From Pseudomonas cedrina subsp. cedrina (GTDB lineage Bacteria; Pseudomonadota; Gammaproteobacteria; Pseudomonadales; Pseudomonadaceae), in NCBI RefSeq assembly GCF_001983175.1, contig NZ_MNPW01000018.1, positions 36,628 to 100,627 on the forward strand: DNA of 64,000 nucleotides, read 5' to 3'. The notes beneath the pieces were generated by a model. The model was not told where the DNA came from. It ran no database searches and was given only the letters and a program-made list of their open reading frames with translations. Below are positions 16,041 to 25,165 of the stretch, piece by piece (position 1 is the first letter of the stretch; each line of letters starts with the position of its first letter). The position numbers and the translations under genes were made by a program.

Positions 16041-18473
16041 ATGCACACCCCTTCCTACCCGCGCGGACGCTTTCGCCTACTTAAAAGCGCGCCACTGTCC
16101 CTGGCCATATTCACCGCCACCAGCCTGAACGTCAGCCTGGCCTGGGCGGATACCGTCAGCGTCGCCGCCCAGACGTACGACATCCCGGCCGGGCCACTGG
16201 GCAGTTCGCTCAACCGCTTTGCGCAGCAGGCGGGTGTGGCGATCGTGTTCCAGTCCCGCGAACTGCAAGGCCTCGACAGCCCAGGCCTGAAAGGTCATTA
16301 CGCGCTGCAGGACGGTTTCGACAGGCTGCTGCAAGGCAGCGGCTACCGTGCGGTAAAAGGCGACCAGGTTTATGCACTGCAGCCCGTCCCCATTGCGGGC
16401 AACGGCACCATGGAACTGAGCCCGACCGCCGTCACCGCCAACCAATTGGGCAACGTCACCGAAGACACTGGTTCCTACACGCCCGGCACGATCGCCACGT
16501 CCACGCGCCTGGTGTTGACGCCCAAGCAAACCCCGCAGTCGGTGAGCGTGGTCACCCGCCAGCACATGGATGACTTCGGCCTGAACAACGTCGACGACGT
16601 GATGCGCCACGCCCCGGGCATCACCGTTTCGGCCTTCGACACCGAGCGCACCAACTACTACGCCCGCGGCTTTTCCATCAACAACTTCCAGTACGACGGT
16701 ATCCCCTCCACGTCGCGCAACGTTGCCTATTCGGCGGGCAATACCCTGAGCGACATGGCGATCTACGACCGTGTCGAAGTGCTCAAGGGTGCCACCGGCT
16801 TGCTCACCGGTGCCGGCTCACTGGGTGCGACGATCAACCTGGTGCGCAAGAAACCTACCGCCGACTTCCAGGGGCACGCAACCCTAGGCGCCGGTTCCTG
16901 GGACAACTACCGCAGCGAGCTGGATGTCAGCGGCCCGATGACCGAAAGCGGCAACGTGCGTGGCAGGGCCGTAGCGGCCTACCAGGACAAGCATTCGTTC
17001 ATGGACCACTACTCGCGCCAGAGCCCGACGTACTACGGCATCATGGAGTTCGACCTGTCCCCCGATACGCTGCTCACCGTCGGCGGCGATTACCAGGACA
17101 CCCTGCCCAAAGGCTCTTCATGGTCGGGCAGTTTCCCGCTGATCAATTCCAACGGCGACCGCAACAGCGTCAAGCGCTCGTTCAATAACGCTGCCGATTG
17201 GAGCAGTTGGGAGCAATACACCCGTACCGTATTCGCGATGCTCGAACACGACCTGGGTAATGGCTGGGTGACCAAGCTGCAACTGGATCACAAGATCAAC
17301 GGCTACCACGCCCTGATGGGCTCGATCCAGGGCGACCAGCCACAGCCGGACGGCACCGCGCAGCTCACCTCGGGCAAGTACACCGGCGAAACTGTCAGTG
17401 ACTCCGCCGACCTGTATGTGAGCGGCCCGTTCAACCTGGGCGGCCGCGAACACGAGTTGGTGCTGGGCGGTTCCATCAGCGCCTCGGAGTGGAAAGGCAA
17501 AGGCTACTGGAACCTCGCCCCCAATATCGTCGACTTCAACAACTGGCACGGCCACGCCGCAATCCCCGATTGGGGCCGCGCGCAATCGCTGACCGATGAC
17601 ACCGTGCGCCAGACCGGCGCCTATGTGACCACCCGCCTGAATCTCGCCGACGATCTCAAGCTGCTATTGGGCGGGCGCGTGGTCAACTACCAGGTCACGG
17701 GCTATAACCCCAATTATCGCGAGTCCGGACGATTCGTGCCGTACATCGGCGCCGTGTACGACTTGAATGACACGTACGCGGTCTACGCCAGCTACACCGA
17801 TATCTTCATGCCGCAGGAGAACTACAACCGCGATCGCGACAATAAACTGCTTGAGCCGGATGAAGGCCAGAACTGGGAGCTGGGGCTGAAAGCCGACTTC
17901 CTCGACGGTCGCGTGAACGCCAGCGCGGCCTACTTTGAAATCCACGAGTCCAACCGCGCCCTCTCGGATGACGAGTACAACAACCAGAAGCCAACCCCGA
18001 ACAACTACGCCTACAAGAGCAGCAAGGCCGTCACCAAAGGTTATGAGCTGGAGATGTCCGGCGAAATTGCCCCCGGCTGGCAACTCCAGGCCGGCTATAC
18101 CCACAAGGTCGTACGCGACGACAAGGACGTGAAGATCTCCACCTTCGAGCCTGAAGATCAGGTCAAGCTGTTCACGACCTATAAACTCAAGGGCAACCTG
18201 GACAAGCTGACCGTCGGCGGCGGCGTGCGCTGGCAGAGCGTGGGCTGGCAGGACATCTACAACACTCCGCACCAGCAGTACGAAGAATTTTCCCAGGACG
18301 CTTATTGGCTGGTGGACCTGATGACCAAGTATCAGGTGACTAAAAACCTGTCGGCGACGCTGAACGTCAACAACCTGTTCGACAAGCACTACTACACCAA
18401 CATCGGCTTTTATAACTCCGCCGCTTACGGTGAGCCGCGCAACTTCATGGTCACTACTCGCTGGAATTTCTAG
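16041..18473 (+). CDS. TonB-dependent siderophore receptor with STN signalling domain (FpvA-like transducer)
   Basis: 810 residues. Signal peptide to about residue 36 (ending SLAWA), then STN domain (about 45-120: YDIPAGPLGSSLNRFAQQAG, LQDGFDRLLQGSGY), TonB-box region, plug (PKQTPQSVSVVTRQHMDDFG; NYYARGFSINNFQYDGIP; DRVEVLKGATGLLTG) and barrel with terminal Phe (TTRWNF). It imports a ferric siderophore and signals through FecR to the ECF sigma factor. The sequence resembles pyoverdine-type receptors, but a FoxA/FiuA-like ligand cannot be excluded. A 78-bp gap separates it from fecR; the gap is AT-rich at its start and should hold the sigma-dependent promoter. Confidence 0.94.
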   Translation: MHTPSYPRGRFRLLKSAPLSLAIFTATSLNVSLAWADTVSVAAQTYDIPAGPLGSSLNRFAQQAGVAIVFQSRELQGLDSPGLKGHYALQDGFDRLLQGSGYRAVKGDQVYALQPVPIAGNGTMELSPTAVTANQLGNVTEDTGSYTPGTIATSTRLVLTPKQTPQSVSVVTRQHMDDFGLNNVDDVMRHAPGITVSAFDTERTNYYARGFSINNFQYDGIPSTSRNVAYSAGNTLSDMAIYDRVEVLKGATGLLTGAGSLGATINLVRKKPTADFQGHATLGAGSWDNYRSELDVSGPMTESGNVRGRAVAAYQDKHSFMDHYSRQSPTYYGIMEFDLSPDTLLTVGGDYQDTLPKGSSWSGSFPLINSNGDRNSVKRSFNNAADWSSWEQYTRTVFAMLEHDLGNGWVTKLQLDHKINGYHALMGSIQGDQPQPDGTAQLTSGKYTGETVSDSADLYVSGPFNLGGREHELVLGGSISASEWKGKGYWNLAPNIVDFNNWHGHAAIPDWGRAQSLTDDTVRQTGAYVTTRLNLADDLKLLLGGRVVNYQVTGYNPNYRESGRFVPYIGAVYDLNDTYAVYASYTDIFMPQENYNRDRDNKLLEPDEGQNWELGLKADFLDGRVNASAAYFEIHESNRALSDDEYNNQKPTPNNYAYKSSKAVTKGYELEMSGEIAPGWQLQAGYTHKVVRDDKDVKISTFEPEDQVKLFTTYKLKGNLDKLTVGGGVRWQSVGWQDIYNTPHQQYEEFSQDAYWLVDLMTKYQVTKNLSATLNVNNLFDKHYYTNIGFYNSAAYGEPRNFMVTTRWNF

Positions 18474-18487
18474 AAGCCCGAATGGAC

Positions 18488-18522
18488 AACGCCGCCGATC
18501 ATCACAAGTGATCGGCGGCGTT
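18488..18522. terminator. Bidirectional hairpin between the receptor and argC
   Basis: Perfect 14-bp arms beginning AACGCCGCCGATCA around a 7-base loop, between two convergent genes. There is no long T run, so it may stabilise 3' ends rather than act alone as a terminator. Confidence 0.65.
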
Positions 18523-18542
18523 GCACCGGTGGTCAGCCGACG

Positions 18543-19472
18543 TCATGTTCGCGCAAGCATCAAATCCAGGTTCTGCACGGCCGCTCCCGCGGCGCCCTTC
18601 CCAAGGTTGTCAAACACGGCCGCCAACAACACCTGCCCCGCCTCGGCATTTTCACACACCACCAAACGCATGCTGTCAGTCCCGTTAAGCGCCTGCGGAT
18701 CCAGGCTGGTCAATTGCCTGGCCTCGTGCATCGACATTACTTGCACATGCTCCATCTCGGCGTAGTGCTGCAGCAGGCATGCGTGCAACCGTCCGGCATC
18801 GATGCCGGGCGCCAGCAACCGAAGCTGCAACGGTATGGTGAGCACGATCCCTTGCCGGAACGCCCCATATGCCGGCACAAACAGTGGCCGCTCGGTCAAG
18901 CCACTGTGCTGCTGGATCTCCGGCACATGCTTGTGCGCCAGCCCCAGGCCATACACCTGAAACGCAGGCGCCTGGGAGGCGGACTCACCCTCATGGGCTT
19001 GCACGCCAACCCGCCCTTGTCCGGAATAGCCCGACACCGCATGAATGCTCATCGGGTAATCCCTGGGCAGCAACCCGGCCTCCAACAAGGGCCGCAGCAG
19101 GCCGATCGCTCCGGTGGGATAACAACCGGGGTTGCTGACCCGCCGCGCGCCGGCGATTCGTTTGGCCTGCTCCACGCTCATCTGCGCGAAACCATAGGTC
19201 CAGTCTGGATGGGTGCGATGCGCCGAACTTGCATCGATCAACCGCACCGCGGGGTTTTCGACGCTGGCTACGGCGTCGCTCGCGGCTTGGTCGGGCAGGC
19301 AGAGAATCGCGATATCGCAGGCATTGATCATTTCGGCGCGACGTTGCGGGTCCTTGCGATGTTCGGGGCTGAGCGCAATAAGCTGCAGATCGCTGCGCTC
19401 GCGCAGGCGTTGATGGATTTGCAACCCGGTGGTGCCCTGGTCGCCATCGATAAATACAAGAGGACTTGCCAT
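18543..19472 (-). CDS. argC: N-acetyl-gamma-glutamyl-phosphate reductase, type 2
   Basis: 309 residues, the length of the short (type 2) ArgC family. Shows the Rossmann start VFIDGDQGTTGLQI, the catalytic cysteine in VSNPGCYPTGA, and HAVSGYSGQGR. It reduces N-acetylglutamyl phosphate to the semialdehyde with NADPH in arginine biosynthesis. Pseudomonads often carry a long type 1 ArgC elsewhere, so this may be the second paralogue. It is divergent from a LysR gene and convergent with the receptor. Confidence 0.93.
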   Translation of the reverse strand: MASPLVFIDGDQGTTGLQIHQRLRERSDLQLIALSPEHRKDPQRRAEMINACDIAILCLPDQAASDAVASVENPAVRLIDASSAHRTHPDWTYGFAQMSVEQAKRIAGARRVSNPGCYPTGAIGLLRPLLEAGLLPRDYPMSIHAVSGYSGQGRVGVQAHEGESASQAPAFQVYGLGLAHKHVPEIQQHSGLTERPLFVPAYGAFRQGIVLTIPLQLRLLAPGIDAGRLHACLLQHYAEMEHVQVMSMHEARQLTSLDPQALNGTDSMRLVVCENAEAGQVLLAAVFDNLGKGAAGAAVQNLDLMLART

Positions 19473-19587
19473 TGGATGCGCTCGGAGGTCGGAATCAAAG
19501 GGGTGCCCATCCTCCGTGAAGGGCTAAGATAGGAAAAGTTGCATTTACCAACGATCACATTCAGGTTTTCTGAACAAAGGAGACGCC

Positions 19588-20541
19588 ATGCGCGAAATCA
19601 GCCTGGACCGTCTGCGCACATTGGTTGCCATTGCCGACCTGGGTTCGTTTGCCGAGGCGGCGCGTGCATTGCACCTGGCGCCGCCCACGGTCAGTTTGCA
19701 TATTGCCGAGCTGGAGGCGCGGGTGGGCGGCAAGCTGTTGTCGCGTACGCGTGGGCGCATTCAACCTTCGGCGATTGGCGAAACACTGGTGGAGCGCGCA
19801 CGGCGCCTGTTGGCGGATGCCGAGCAAGCGCTCGAAGACGTGGAGCGTCAGGTGCAGGGTCTGGCCGGGCGCGTAAGGCTGGGCGCATCCACCGGCGTCA
19901 TCGCACAGCTGCTGCCGCAAGCGCTGGAAACATTGGGCCAGAGCCGTCCCGCTATCGATGTGCAGGTCACGGTGCTGACCTCGCAGGAAACATTGAGCAA
20001 GCTGGCCGAGGGCTCATTGGAGATCGGCCTGGTCGCGCTGCCGCAGACGCCGGTGAAACACTTGCGAATAGAGCCATGGCGGCGCGACCCGGTCATGGCC
20101 TTCCTGCCCGCTCGCTGGGAATGCCCGGATAGCGTGACACCGGGATGGCTGGCCGCTCAGCGCTTGATCCTGAATGACAACACCACGCGGCTATCGCAAC
20201 TGACGGCGCAATGGTTCGCCAGTGAGGGACCGCAGCCCGTGCCGCGCATTCAACTGAACTACAACGATGCGATCAAAAGCCTGGTGGCGGCAGGATATGG
20301 CGCGACGTTGTTGCCGCACGAAGCGTGCACGCCATTGCCCGACGACAGAATTGTCATGCGGCCATTGCAGCCCTCGCTCTGGCGTCAACTGGGGATCGCC
20401 CACCGCAGTGGCGACGTCGAACGGCCTACGCAACATGTGCTGGATGTTTTGTGGGGGCTTAAGCACGGACCCATATCCCTTGGAGTGAGCGGGCTTGCCC
20501 CGCGCCGGGCGGCGAAGCCGCCCCAAAACCAGTCGCCCTAA
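19588..20541 (+). CDS. LysR family regulator whose C-terminus runs into a REPIN
   Basis: 317 residues; HTH near residues 18-40 (SFAEAARALHLAPPTVSLHI) and an effector domain ending around VLDVLWGLKHG. The last 19-20 residues (GVSGLAPRRAAKPPQNQSP) are encoded by the left REP of a REPIN, and the stop codon is inside the REPIN spacer. The natural C-terminus was therefore probably replaced when the repeat inserted. The domain core looks intact, so the protein may still work. Divergent from argC, suggesting control of arginine metabolism or of itself. Confidence 0.9.
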   Translation: MREISLDRLRTLVAIADLGSFAEAARALHLAPPTVSLHIAELEARVGGKLLSRTRGRIQPSAIGETLVERARRLLADAEQALEDVERQVQGLAGRVRLGASTGVIAQLLPQALETLGQSRPAIDVQVTVLTSQETLSKLAEGSLEIGLVALPQTPVKHLRIEPWRRDPVMAFLPARWECPDSVTPGWLAAQRLILNDNTTRLSQLTAQWFASEGPQPVPRIQLNYNDAIKSLVAAGYGATLLPHEACTPLPDDRIVMRPLQPSLWRQLGIAHRSGDVERPTQHVLDVLWGLKHGPISLGVSGLAPRRAAKPPQNQSP

Positions 20542-20612
20542 TTTTACCTGACACACCACGGCGGTCCGATTGGGGCGGCTTCGCCACCCGGCGCGGGGCA
20601 AGCCCGCTCACT
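20484..20612. repeat. REPIN overlapping the 3' end of a LysR gene
   Basis: Arms 20484-20524 and 20572-20612 (AGTGAGCGGGCTTGCCCCGC...) match with one mismatch. The spacer is the reverse complement of the spacer at 2593-2647 with few differences, so both are copies of one REPIN in opposite orientations. Confidence 0.9.
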
Positions 20613-20848
20613 ACAGCTTTGGAAGTACGGTCGCGCCTAGCCGCGCTTACTTAGTTAACACCAGGTTTTTTGCACCGTGCCTGCACATTCCCCCCGCCCA
20701 GGCACTGCCATGAGGCACGTTGAAACAGAACGATTAGAGCCGTAAAAAAACACTATGCCATCATTCTTTTGACATGTTATGTTGATAACACAACGAGCAA
20801 AAATGATCGTTTAATAACATTCATCAACGTATTCTGCTGCGGATTCCC
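20613..20848. other. Regulatory gap before the RpiR gene
   Basis: 236 bp with no gene. It becomes AT-rich from about 20740, and TTGACA at 20769 directly adjoins the palindrome at 20775-20790. No clear -10 box at standard spacing. Confidence 0.4.
20775..20790. promoter_or_regulatory. Palindrome TGTTAT-GTTG-ATAACA, candidate RpiR operator
   Basis: Perfect 6-bp arms around a 4-base centre, 58 bp before the RpiR gene and directly after a TTGACA. Fits an autoregulatory operator; not proven. Confidence 0.45.
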
Positions 20849-21700
20849 ATGGACAAAACCGGTTTCCTGGAAATGCTGGACAAGCGGTTTGCCGACCTTA
20901 CGCCGACCGGTAAACGGATTGCCGGCTACCTGCTGGCCAACCCGCAAAAGCTGCCCTTCGAGACCGCCGACAGCATTGCCCAGCAGACCGAAACCACGGG
21001 CATATCGGTCGGGCGTTTCTTGCGCTCATTGGGTTACCGCAACATCGATGATGTGAAGAAAAGCCTGCGTGACGACGATGACAGTGCCTGGGTCATCACT
21101 GACAGGCTCGGGGCTTTTCGCGAAGAGAAGATTCATGGCGATCCCCTCGAACGTTCGATGAAGCGAGAAGTCGAGGCCATCCAGCGGGTTTATGCGCTGG
21201 CGCGTGGCACGACGTTCTCTCGGATCGTAGACAAGCTGTGCACCGCAGATGCTGTGTTCATTGTCGGCATTCAGTCGACCCGCGGCATTCTGAATGCCTT
21301 CTTCAGCCACTTGGAATACATCCGGCCCAAGGTCTATTACGTGGACGGTTTGTCAGGCACCTACGCCGAGTCACTGAACTCTCAGTTCGACAATCCCTAC
21401 GCGGTCATTGCCGATTTCCGAATGTACTCGGCCGTGGCCCGGACCTTCTGCGATGTGGCCCATCAGCAAAAACTGCCGCTGGCATTCATTACCGATTTTC
21501 AATGCCCCTGGGCGCGTGATTATCCCCATGACCTGCTTCAACTGGACTCGGACGTGGGGCAGTTCTGGGACTCGCTGGCGCCGCTTTCCTGCCTGCTCAA
21601 CCTCATCGTTTCCGCCGTGGCCGAAAAACTGGGTGACCAGCTCGATGAACGCCTGGCCAAAAACCGCGAGTTGCAGAAACTGTTTGGTCAATTTGATTAA
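20849..21700 (+). CDS. MurR/RpiR family transcriptional regulator of the D-Ala-D-Ala operon
   Basis: 283 residues. N-terminal HTH_6 domain (LTPTGKRIAGYLLANPQKLP, ETTGISVGRFLRSLGY) and C-terminal SIS domain (about 125-255: VFIVGIQSTRGILNAFFSHL, YAVIADFRMYSAVART). SIS-domain RpiR proteins sense phosphosugars or cell-wall related metabolites. It is first gene of the cluster, 43 bp before ddpX, so it is the natural local regulator of dipeptide uptake. The SIS ligand is unknown; a peptidoglycan-derived signal would fit. Confidence 0.9.
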   Translation: MDKTGFLEMLDKRFADLTPTGKRIAGYLLANPQKLPFETADSIAQQTETTGISVGRFLRSLGYRNIDDVKKSLRDDDDSAWVITDRLGAFREEKIHGDPLERSMKREVEAIQRVYALARGTTFSRIVDKLCTADAVFIVGIQSTRGILNAFFSHLEYIRPKVYYVDGLSGTYAESLNSQFDNPYAVIADFRMYSAVARTFCDVAHQQKLPLAFITDFQCPWARDYPHDLLQLDSDVGQFWDSLAPLSCLLNLIVSAVAEKLGDQLDERLAKNRELQKLFGQFD

Positions 21701-21743
21701 GGCATAGCCGTGCCGCATTTAACGCCTGCGTTGGAGCCGTGAA

Positions 21744-22301
21744 GTGAATAACACCCCCCTCATCGAAATCGATGCCCAGGCGTTGAGAATCGAGATCGAT
21801 CTGATCTATGCCGGTGCCGATAACCTGGCGGGCAAGCAGATTTATCAGGACTCGCGCTGCCTGTTACACCCCGATGCGGAAGCCTGTCTGCGCAAGGCCT
21901 GCCAACTGGCCCATCAGGCCGGCTTGAGCCTGCGCATTCTCGACGCCTACCGGCCGCCGTACGCTCAATACCTGTTGTGGGCCGCCCTGCCCAATGCTGA
22001 ATACGTCCGCGACCCGGCCCTGGGCTCGCACCATAGTCGCGGCGTGGCGGTCGATCTGACGTTGATCGACGCGAACGGCCAGGCATTGGATATGGGCACG
22101 GGGTTTGACGATATGCGAGAAAAGTCGCACCAGTTTTATGCTGATCTTCCACCGCTGGTGCAACGCAACAGGTTGATGCTGCTGGGCATCATGCTCGCCT
22201 CGGGATTCACTTATATCGACAGCGAGTGGTGGCATTACGAACTGCCTGACGCGGAGCACTATCCACTGATCGACGATCAGTCAATTGCCCCGGCCCATTG
22301 A
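21744..22301 (+). CDS. ddpX: D-alanyl-D-alanine dipeptidase (VanX/DdpX family)
   Basis: 185 residues, the length of cytoplasmic DdpX. Zinc-site motifs are clear: SHHSRGVAVDLTL (SxHxxGxAxD) and EWWHYE, with the DAYRPP substrate-site arginine. It hydrolyses D-Ala-D-Ala to D-alanine. No signal peptide. The GTG start lies 8 nt behind TTGGAG. In E. coli ddpX precedes a five-gene dipeptide importer, and the same order follows here, so the cell probably imports or recycles D-Ala-D-Ala released from peptidoglycan as carbon and nitrogen. No VanH or VanA ligase is nearby, arguing against glycopeptide resistance. Confidence 0.93.
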   Translation: MNNTPLIEIDAQALRIEIDLIYAGADNLAGKQIYQDSRCLLHPDAEACLRKACQLAHQAGLSLRILDAYRPPYAQYLLWAALPNAEYVRDPALGSHHSRGVAVDLTLIDANGQALDMGTGFDDMREKSHQFYADLPPLVQRNRLMLLGIMLASGFTYIDSEWWHYELPDAEHYPLIDDQSIAPAH

Positions 22302-22322
22302 CCCAATAACCGTGACACTCGA

Positions 22323-22344
22323 CCGGGACATCAATGAATCCCGG
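22323..22344 (+). promoter_or_regulatory. Hairpin between ddpX and the transporter genes
   Basis: Arms CCGGGA/TCCCGG around a 10-base loop, no T run. Could be an RNA stability or partial attenuation element setting different expression of the dipeptidase and the binding protein. Confidence 0.35.
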
Positions 22345-22483
22345 CTTAGAACACGTTGCCACTTCACGGACCAACGTGGATAGCACGCCTGGGATGCGCT
22401 GATGCCTCCCATTTTTACTGCCCGGTATAGCACCAATAATAAACCTGGAAAAATTCCATACATCGAACGATAAAGGAACCGGC

Positions 22484-24040
22484 ATGAAATCAATCCTTGC
22501 ACCTCGTCATCTGGCGATGGCTGTTTTCGTCACGGCCATGGGCCTCGGCACCTGGCAATCGGCAAGCGCGGCCGTGTCCCAGGACACGCTGATGATCGGC
22601 AAACCGTCCGATCCGCAGACGCTCGACCCGGCGGTAACCATCGATAATAACGATTGGGCAATCACCTACCCCGCTTATCAGCGCCTGGTGACCTACAAGA
22701 CCGAGAACGGCAAAGGCAGCACCGAAGTCGAGGGTGAACTCGCCGCCAACTGGTCGACCTCGCCGGACAAATTGACCTGGGAGTTCAAGCTCAAGCCCGG
22801 CAATAAGTTCGATGACGGAACCGAGGTGAATGCAGAGGCGGTCAAGTTTTCCTTCGATCGCGTGATGAAACTCAAACAAGGGCCGTCGGGCGCTTTCCCC
22901 GAGGACATGGTCGTCAGCACCGTCGACCCGATGACCGTGCGCTTTACCTTGAAAGCGCCATACGCACCGTTCCTGTCGACACTGGCACACAACGGCGCGG
23001 CCATCGTCAACCCGGCCGTCGCCAAAAAGCCTGAAGGTGCCGAAACCTACCTGTCGACGCATACCGCCGGCTCCGGCGCGTTCAAACTGGTCAACTGGCA
23101 GAAAGGCCAGGCCCTGACCCTGGAACAGAACAGCTACTACGCCGGACCCAAGCCAACCCTGAACAAAGTGGTCGTGAAAATCATCGGCGAAGCCTCGGTA
23201 CGGCGCCTGCAACTCGAACATGGCGACCTGGATATCATCGAAGACATGCCCGAGGACCAGCTCCAGGCCCTGGCGAAAAAGCCCGGGATCGTGATCGGCG
23301 ATTACCCGTCGCTGCGCGTAACGATGCTCTATCTGAACACTCAGAAAGCACCGATGAGCAACCCGGATGCCCGTCGCGCGATTATCGAGTCAGTCGACTA
23401 CAACGGGATTATCCAGGGCATCCTGGGGGGCAAGGCAAAACCGCTGAACGGCCCTATCCCTCAAGGCATGTGGGCGTATGACGAAACGCTGCCGGCGCTG
23501 AAACAAGACCTGACCAAAGCCAAGGCGGACCTGGCCAAGGTCTCGCCAAAGGTCAGCAACCTGACCTTCATGTATTCCGACAAAGACCCGAACTGGGAAC
23601 CCATCGGCTTGACCTTGCAAGCCGGCCTGCAGTCACTTGGCGTCAACCTGAAGATGGAAAAGCTGGCCAACGCCAGCATGCGCGAACGCCTGGGTTCAGG
23701 TGATTTCGACATTGCCATCGGTTCATGGAGCCCGGACTTTGCCGACCCCTACATGTTCATGAACTTCTTCTTCGACTCCAAGCTCAAGGGCCTGGCGGGC
23801 AACCGTTCGATGTACGAAAACCCGGCGGTCGACAAGCTCATTCGTGAGTCGGCCACCACCAACGAGATGGCCAAGCGTGTCGAGCTGTATCAACAGGCGC
23901 AGAAGATCGTGCTCAACGACAGCGTCTACGCCTATCTCTACCAGAAAGCCTACACCTTGCCGATGAGCGACAAGGTCAAAGGGTATGTGTTCAACCCGAT
24001 GCTCGAACAAGTATTCAACATCGGCACGATCACCAAGTAA
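22484..24040 (+). CDS. Peptide ABC transporter substrate-binding protein (DdpA/DppA-like)
   Basis: 518 residues, family 5 solute-binding protein with signal peptide to about residue 29 (SASA-A). Typical blocks: IGKPSDPQTLDPAVTIDNND, LKPGNKFDDGTEVNAEAVKF and ARRAIIESVDYNGIIQGILGG. It captures a short peptide in the periplasm for the permeases that follow. From context the ligand should include D-Ala-D-Ala. It begins 183 bp after ddpX and is first of five transporter genes. Confidence 0.93.
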   Translation: MKSILAPRHLAMAVFVTAMGLGTWQSASAAVSQDTLMIGKPSDPQTLDPAVTIDNNDWAITYPAYQRLVTYKTENGKGSTEVEGELAANWSTSPDKLTWEFKLKPGNKFDDGTEVNAEAVKFSFDRVMKLKQGPSGAFPEDMVVSTVDPMTVRFTLKAPYAPFLSTLAHNGAAIVNPAVAKKPEGAETYLSTHTAGSGAFKLVNWQKGQALTLEQNSYYAGPKPTLNKVVVKIIGEASVRRLQLEHGDLDIIEDMPEDQLQALAKKPGIVIGDYPSLRVTMLYLNTQKAPMSNPDARRAIIESVDYNGIIQGILGGKAKPLNGPIPQGMWAYDETLPALKQDLTKAKADLAKVSPKVSNLTFMYSDKDPNWEPIGLTLQAGLQSLGVNLKMEKLANASMRERLGSGDFDIAIGSWSPDFADPYMFMNFFFDSKLKGLAGNRSMYENPAVDKLIRESATTNEMAKRVELYQQAQKIVLNDSVYAYLYQKAYTLPMSDKVKGYVFNPMLEQVFNIGTITK

Positions 24041-24146
24041 GGCACTGTCGCTGACAGCGGTCCCGCAGTGCGCGCGGGGCCGCTGCAACGCCATGCCCGC
24101 AAGACACTTTTTGCTCTGCCCATTCACCGTGTGACCGAGGTGCCTC

Positions 24147-25163
24147 ATGGCCTTCCTGAATATCCTGCGAAAACGCCTCGGCGGCCTCCTCCTGGTGGTG
24201 TTCGGCGTTTCGCTGATCACCTTTTCGATTTCACACCTGATCCCGGGCGATCCGGCACGCCTGATCGCAGGTGATCGGGCCACGGATGCGATTGTCGAGA
24301 ATATCCGGCATCAATTGGGCCTGGATCTGCCGCTGTATCAGCAATACGGGCGCTACATGCTCGACCTGTTTCATGGCGACCTTGGCACCTCGATCAGAAC
24401 CAGCCGACCGGTGCTCGAGGATTTGCAGGCGTTCTTCCCCGCCACCCTGGAGCTGGCCTTCGCGGCGCTGACGTTGTCGATCCTGGTGGGCGTCCCGCTC
24501 GGCGTGTTGTCGGCGGTCTACCACAATCGCCTTATCGACCAGATCGCGCGAACACTGGCGGTGACCGGCATTTCGACCCCGGCCTTCTGGCTCGGCCTGG
24601 GCCTGATCGTGGTGTTCTACGGCCACCTGAACTGGCTCCCCGGCAGCGGGCGACTCGATGAAGGGTTGACCCCACCACCGACCTTCACCGGCTTCTACCT
24701 GATCGATTCACTGATTGCCGGGGACTGGGCACTGTTTTCCAATGCGCTCAAGCACCTCATCCTGCCGGCAATTACCCTGGGGTTCGTCAACCTGGGGGTC
24801 ATCGCGCGGCAGATTCGCTCGGCGATGCTCGATCAGCTCGGCGAGGACTACATACGCACGGCACGCGCCTACGGGTTGTCGAAATGGACGGTGATTCTGC
24901 GCCACGCGCTGCCGAATGCTCTGATTCCGTCGATCACCGTGCTGGGCTTGACCCTCGGCGACCTGTTGTATGGCGCCGTGCTGACCGAGACCGTCTTCGC
25001 GTGGCCGGGCATGGGCGCCTACGTGGTCAAATCGATCCAATCCCTGGATTTTCCCGCCGTCATGGGCTTCGCCATTCTGGTGTCGTTCATCTACGTGCTG
25101 CTCAACATGACGATCGATCTGCTGTATCGCTTGATCGACCCACGCATTGGCGAGGTCAACTGA
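24147..25163 (+). CDS. Peptide ABC transporter permease (DppB/DdpB-like)
   Basis: 338 residues with six membrane helices; N-terminal LGGLLLVVFGVSLITFSISH and the permease EAA loop DYIRTARAYGLSKWTVILRH near residues 235-255. One half of the membrane channel. Begins 106 bp after the binding-protein gene and is followed after 2 nt by the second permease. Confidence 0.94.
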   Translation: MAFLNILRKRLGGLLLVVFGVSLITFSISHLIPGDPARLIAGDRATDAIVENIRHQLGLDLPLYQQYGRYMLDLFHGDLGTSIRTSRPVLEDLQAFFPATLELAFAALTLSILVGVPLGVLSAVYHNRLIDQIARTLAVTGISTPAFWLGLGLIVVFYGHLNWLPGSGRLDEGLTPPPTFTGFYLIDSLIAGDWALFSNALKHLILPAITLGFVNLGVIARQIRSAMLDQLGEDYIRTARAYGLSKWTVILRHALPNALIPSITVLGLTLGDLLYGAVLTETVFAWPGMGAYVVKSIQSLDFPAVMGFAILVSFIYVLLNMTIDLLYRLIDPRIGEVN

Positions 25164-25165
25164 CC

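Noticed and set aside
21744..22301. Vancomycin resistance gene vanX
   Set aside because: No vanH, vanA or vanRS neighbours; the ABC importer downstream fits the ddp catabolic operon.
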